Source of the DNA: Clostridia bacterium | GTDB lineage: Bacteria; Bacillota; Clostridia; DUPQ01 | Reading direction: 5' to 3' | Length of the DNA: 8,897 nt | Assembly (NCBI GenBank): GCA_030592355.1 | Contig: JAUVJE010000099.1 | Span: 1-8,897 of the forward strand | Shown here: piece by piece, positions 6,386-8,897 of the stretch | Layout: every line of letters starts with the position of its first letter | Position numbering within the stretch: the first letter of the stretch is position 1 | Translations under genes and position numbers: made by a program | The notes under the pieces: model-generated | Seen by the model: only the letters and a program-made list of their open reading frames with translations | What the model was told of the DNA's origin: nothing | Database searches by the model: none

Positions 6386-8539
6386 ATGCATATATTCAAT
6401 GATTTGACTCTTGATTTTAAAACCAGATCCACTGGCTTGGTTAATTTACTTACGATAGACGAGAAAATCTCTCAGATGGTCCATTTCTCACCGGCGATTC
6501 CCCGGCTTGGAATACCGGCTTATACATGGTGGAATGAAGCGCTTCACGGCGTCGCCAGAGCAGGAACGGCGACAGTTTTTCCACAGTCCATCGGTATGGC
6601 GGCTTCTTTTGATGAAAACCTGGTTTATGATTGCGCATGCATAATTTCTGATGAAGTCCGTGCCAAACATCATGAATACCTGCGTCAGAATGATACCGGC
6701 ATTTATAAAGGCCTGACTATATGGAGCCCGAATGTTAATATATTCCGCGACCCGAGATGGGGCCGCGGACACGAAACATACGGCGAAGATCCATATCTCA
6801 CGGGAAAATTAGGTTCTGCATTTATCAAAGGCATGCAGGGCAATGATAAAAAATATCTAAAAACAATTGCAACTGCAAAACATTATGCAGTACACAGCGG
6901 TCCCGAGGATCTAAGACACACTTTCAATGCTGAAGTTTCTGACAGAGATTTGTATGAAACATATCTTCCTGCATTCCGCGACTGTATAAAAGATGGGAAA
7001 GTTTATTCTGTCATGGGAGCTTACAACAGGACAAATTCGGAAGCCTGCTGCGCCAGCTCCACCCTACTGCAGAAAATTCTGAGAGATGAATGGGGATTTG
7101 AGGGTTATGTTGTATCGGACTGTCATGCTATCTGTGATTTGCATCTGTATCATCATCTTACCGAGAATTCCCGGGAATCCGCTGCGATGGCTGTAAAAAA
7201 CGGCTGCGAATTAAATTGCGGCAGCACCTATGCGCGACTAAAAGCAGCCTTTGACGAAGGTTTGATATCCGAAGAGAAAATCAGCGCTGCCGCAGCCAGT
7301 CTTTTTGAAGCCCGGATGCGGCTTGGAATGTTCGATCCTCCTGAAAATGTGCCTTATGCCTCGATACCTTTTTCTGTCAACGACAGCCGTGAGCACCACC
7401 AAAAATCCTATGAATCAGCATGTAAAACAATGACTTTATTGAAAAATACAGGGATACTTCCGCTCTCAAAAGATATTAAAACCATTGCTGTGGTGGGTCC
7501 TAATGCCGATGACCGCGAAGTGCTGATGGCAAACTATAAAGGGATTGCTTCAGAAACAATAACAATTTTAGAAGGCATTAGAGAAGCATTGCCCGAAGCT
7601 GCCATTCTTTACTCAATGGGCTGTCATATCAGCAAAATTGAATTGAGGGATGATGAAACATCTTTAATCTCTGAAGCAGTATCCTGTGCGGCAGCAGCAG
7701 ATGTTGTAATTGCGGTTACGGGAATCAACAGCCGTATTGAAGGCGAAGAACCAGACCCCAGATATCCGGAATTTGGCGGCGGCGATAGAGACGACATAGC
7801 ACTTCCGGGTCTTCAGAACATACTTATTGACAAGCTTTTCGAAACAGGCACCCCTCTTATTACCGTCAATTTAAGCGGAAGTGCAGTTGGTCTGTGCAAT
7901 GCCGATAGTAAAAGCGAAGCTGTCCTGCAGGCATGGTATCCGGGTTCTCTTGGAGGACGCGCCGTAGCCGGAGCTCTTTTCGGTGATTACAGCCCCTCTG
8001 GAAAACTTCCTGTGACCTTCTATGAAACCATAGAACAGCTTCCGCCATTCGAAGACTATGAAATGAGAAACAGAACATACCGTTTCTTCAATGACATTCC
8101 CCTATATCCTTTCGGATTCGGACTCACATACTCCGATTTTCATATAAGCAGCGTCTCAGGCCAAGCACAAATCAAAGCAGGCGAGGATATTAATATCAGT
8201 GCATCACTAACCAATAAGGGTAATTTTGACTCCCGTGAAATTATACAGATTTATATAAAGAAACCTGAAATTGGACATAAAAATCCTAATCCTGAATTGA
8301 AATTTTTCAAACCGATATTTCTTAATGCAGGTGCTCGTAAAAACTTGTTTTTTGCGATATCCCCGCGCATGCTGTCCCTTATTAACGACGACGGTGAAAG
8401 AATTGTCAAACCGGGAAAGTATATACTGTACGTCGGAACCGGTCAGCCTGATGAACGAACAGCTGAACTGACGGGGAAGAAATCTGAATTTATTGAATTT
8501 GAAGTTACAGGCGACAGTCCTTTTCACTTAGAGTATTAA
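6386..8539 (+). CDS. Glycoside hydrolase family 3 enzyme (beta-xylosidase/beta-glucosidase-like), cytoplasmic
   Basis: This 717-residue protein is a complete three-domain GH3 enzyme that releases terminal beta-linked sugars with retention. The N-terminal barrel (about 20-320) has TWWNEALHGVARAG (47-60), the conserved WSPNVNIFRDPRWGRG with ETYGEDP (113-136), the substrate-binding K165-H166 in AKHYAVHSG, and the nucleophile D245 in YVVSDC. The second domain (about 345-570) has VVGPNAD at 369-375. Its acid/base glutamate should lie in IEGEE (E452, E454 or E455), followed by an FGGGDRDDIALPG loop. After PFGFGLTYSDF comes a fibronectin-III-like domain (about 590-710). There is no signal peptide or sortase motif, so it should act on imported oligosaccharides. 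The WWNEALHG motif is typical of the beta-xylosidase branch, but xylosidase, glucosidase and arabinofuranosidase activities cannot be separated by eye. The ATG at 6386 follows GGGGGA (6370-6375) with a 10-nt gap. It is divergent from the exporter operon and no sugar transporter is adjacent in view. Confidence 0.94.
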   Translation: MHIFNDLTLDFKTRSTGLVNLLTIDEKISQMVHFSPAIPRLGIPAYTWWNEALHGVARAGTATVFPQSIGMAASFDENLVYDCACIISDEVRAKHHEYLRQNDTGIYKGLTIWSPNVNIFRDPRWGRGHETYGEDPYLTGKLGSAFIKGMQGNDKKYLKTIATAKHYAVHSGPEDLRHTFNAEVSDRDLYETYLPAFRDCIKDGKVYSVMGAYNRTNSEACCASSTLLQKILRDEWGFEGYVVSDCHAICDLHLYHHLTENSRESAAMAVKNGCELNCGSTYARLKAAFDEGLISEEKISAAAASLFEARMRLGMFDPPENVPYASIPFSVNDSREHHQKSYESACKTMTLLKNTGILPLSKDIKTIAVVGPNADDREVLMANYKGIASETITILEGIREALPEAAILYSMGCHISKIELRDDETSLISEAVSCAAAADVVIAVTGINSRIEGEEPDPRYPEFGGGDRDDIALPGLQNILIDKLFETGTPLITVNLSGSAVGLCNADSKSEAVLQAWYPGSLGGRAVAGALFGDYSPSGKLPVTFYETIEQLPPFEDYEMRNRTYRFFNDIPLYPFGFGLTYSDFHISSVSGQAQIKAGEDINISASLTNKGNFDSREIIQIYIKKPEIGHKNPNPELKFFKPIFLNAGARKNLFFAISPRMLSLINDDGERIVKPGKYILYVGTGQPDERTAELTGKKSEFIEFEVTGDSPFHLEY

Positions 8540-8633
8540 TTCATCTATATTTACGCATAATTGTATGAAGGATTTTCTCTTTGAGCTTCCCAAAGCGCAG
8601 ATTTCTCTATGAATATATGGTGTAAATTAAATA

Positions 8634-8652
8634 GCAGGCTCCGCCCGCTTTT
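8634..8652 (+). terminator. Probable rho-independent terminator after the GH3 gene
   Basis: GCAGGC-TCC-GCCCGC hairpin (8634-8648, one A-C mismatch) followed by TTTT. It lies 95 bp after the GH3 stop. The stem is GC-rich against AT-rich surroundings. On the opposite strand the mismatch becomes a G-U pair, so the hairpin may also work for the convergent gene. Confidence 0.5.
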
Positions 8653-8662
8653 GTCAAGTAGA

Positions 8663-8688
8663 AACCGGCAAAGATAAAGATGCCGGTT
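8663..8688 (-). terminator. Probable terminator of the hfq locus
   Basis: A perfect 8-bp stem (AACCGGCA/TGCCGGTT) with a 10-nt loop, starting 17 bp after the hfq-frame stop (8706-8708). On the minus strand it is followed by a weak T-rich stretch (TTTCTACTT when counted from the stem end). It may act together with the hairpin at 8634-8652 to separate the convergent units. Confidence 0.5.
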
Positions 8689-8705
8689 AAATTATTCAAA
8701 AACAC

Positions 8706-8897
8706 TCAGACAGTTTTTGCTTCTTCATTGAAAATAAGGTTTATTGGTTGCATCGGCGATATGGTGGATATGGCATGTTTGTAAACCACCTGCTGTTTAC
8801 CGTCTGTTTCAATAACAATAACAAAATTATCAAAACCCTTTATAATCCCTTACAGTTGGAAACCATTAGTAAGATCAATGGTTAAGGGAACTCTATC
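8706..8897 (-). pseudogene. hfq: hfq (RNA chaperone Hfq) interrupted by an in-frame TAA; N-terminus outside window
   Basis: Reading the minus strand from the right edge, one frame gives DRVPLTIDLTNGFQL, then TAA (8850-8852), then GIIKGFDNFVIVIETDGKQ and QVVYKHAISTISPMQPINL, a short acidic tail, and TGA at 8706-8708. These are the Sm1 motif (VPxTxxLxNGxxL*G...F), the FDNF turn, and the Sm2 motif YKHAIST of Hfq, the hexameric RNA chaperone that binds small RNAs and A-rich messages. The stop falls where E. coli has Q33 and clostridial Hfq usually has K or Q: one base change from CAA (Q) or AAA (K) would give TAA. The frame and codons on both sides remain fully Hfq-like, so the lesion is recent, a sequencing error, or a recoding site. 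There is no ATG in this frame after the stop until 8751-8753, too late to restore the fold. The usual clostridial neighbour upstream would be miaA, outside the window. Confidence 0.85.

Noticed and set aside
6535..6546. Perfect palindrome TGAAGCGCTTCA resembling a catabolite-repression (cre) site early in the GH3 gene
   Set aside because: It is two bases shorter than the 14-bp cre consensus and encodes the conserved NEALHG motif, so the coding constraint explains it.
8207..8527. 106-residue minus-strand frame inside the GH3 gene
   Set aside because: Antisense to the C-terminal fibronectin-like domain of a clear GH3 enzyme; no motif or start signal.
8565..8612. 15-codon open frame after the GH3 gene
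   Set aside because: Too short, no convincing ribosome binding site, and no recognisable family.
8706..8849. Separate small gene starting after the TAA in hfq
   Set aside because: No start codon follows the TAA before the ATG at 8751-8753, which would leave only the last 15 residues; the homology runs straight through the stop, so one interrupted gene is the better reading.

Overview
The window looks like a chromosomal segment from a low-to-moderate GC, Gram-positive (monoderm) member of the Clostridia. This rests on AT-rich intergenic DNA, strong GGAGG-type ribosome binding sites, lipoprotein-anchored transport adaptors, a clostridial-style Hfq C-terminal half, and a cytoplasmic GH3 glycosidase of the kind found in plant-polysaccharide degraders. 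The assignment is inferred from sequence style; no rRNA or species marker is present. I see no tRNA, rRNA, CRISPR array or insertion sequence.

Left part (1-6158, all minus strand, so transcription runs right to left): one tight operon for an MacAB/LolCDE-like ABC export system. In transcription order it encodes a lipoprotein adaptor (6158-5178), a 954-residue double-FtsX permease with a TTG start (5164-2300), an ATPase (2288-1611), a second ATPase that overlaps the first by 11 bp and carries a C-terminal SpoVT/AbrB-like swapped-hairpin domain (1621-650), and a second lipoprotein adaptor that runs off the left edge (628-1). Gaps are 11-21 nt or negative, so the genes are almost certainly co-transcribed. 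Two adaptors and two ATPases with only one permease in view suggest a duplicated module whose second permease lies beyond position 1.

Middle (6159-6385): a 227-bp divergent promoter region. The exporter operon has a perfect extended -10 box (TGCTATAAT on the minus strand) with no good -35. The -10 is bracketed by two exact copies of an 11-bp direct repeat, which looks like an operator. A 15-bp palindrome lies further upstream, and a weaker sigma-A-like promoter faces the glycosidase gene.

Right part (6386-8897): a complete GH3 beta-xylosidase/beta-glucosidase-like gene on the plus strand, then a convergent intergenic region with two hairpins. On the minus strand, entering from the right edge, is a clear hfq homologue interrupted by an in-frame TAA in the middle of the Sm fold.

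Most interesting points: the ABC ATPase-AbrB domain fusion, in which three of the four AbrB DNA-contact arginines appear to be lost; the nonsense-interrupted hfq; and the repeat-flanked extended -10 promoter of the exporter operon.
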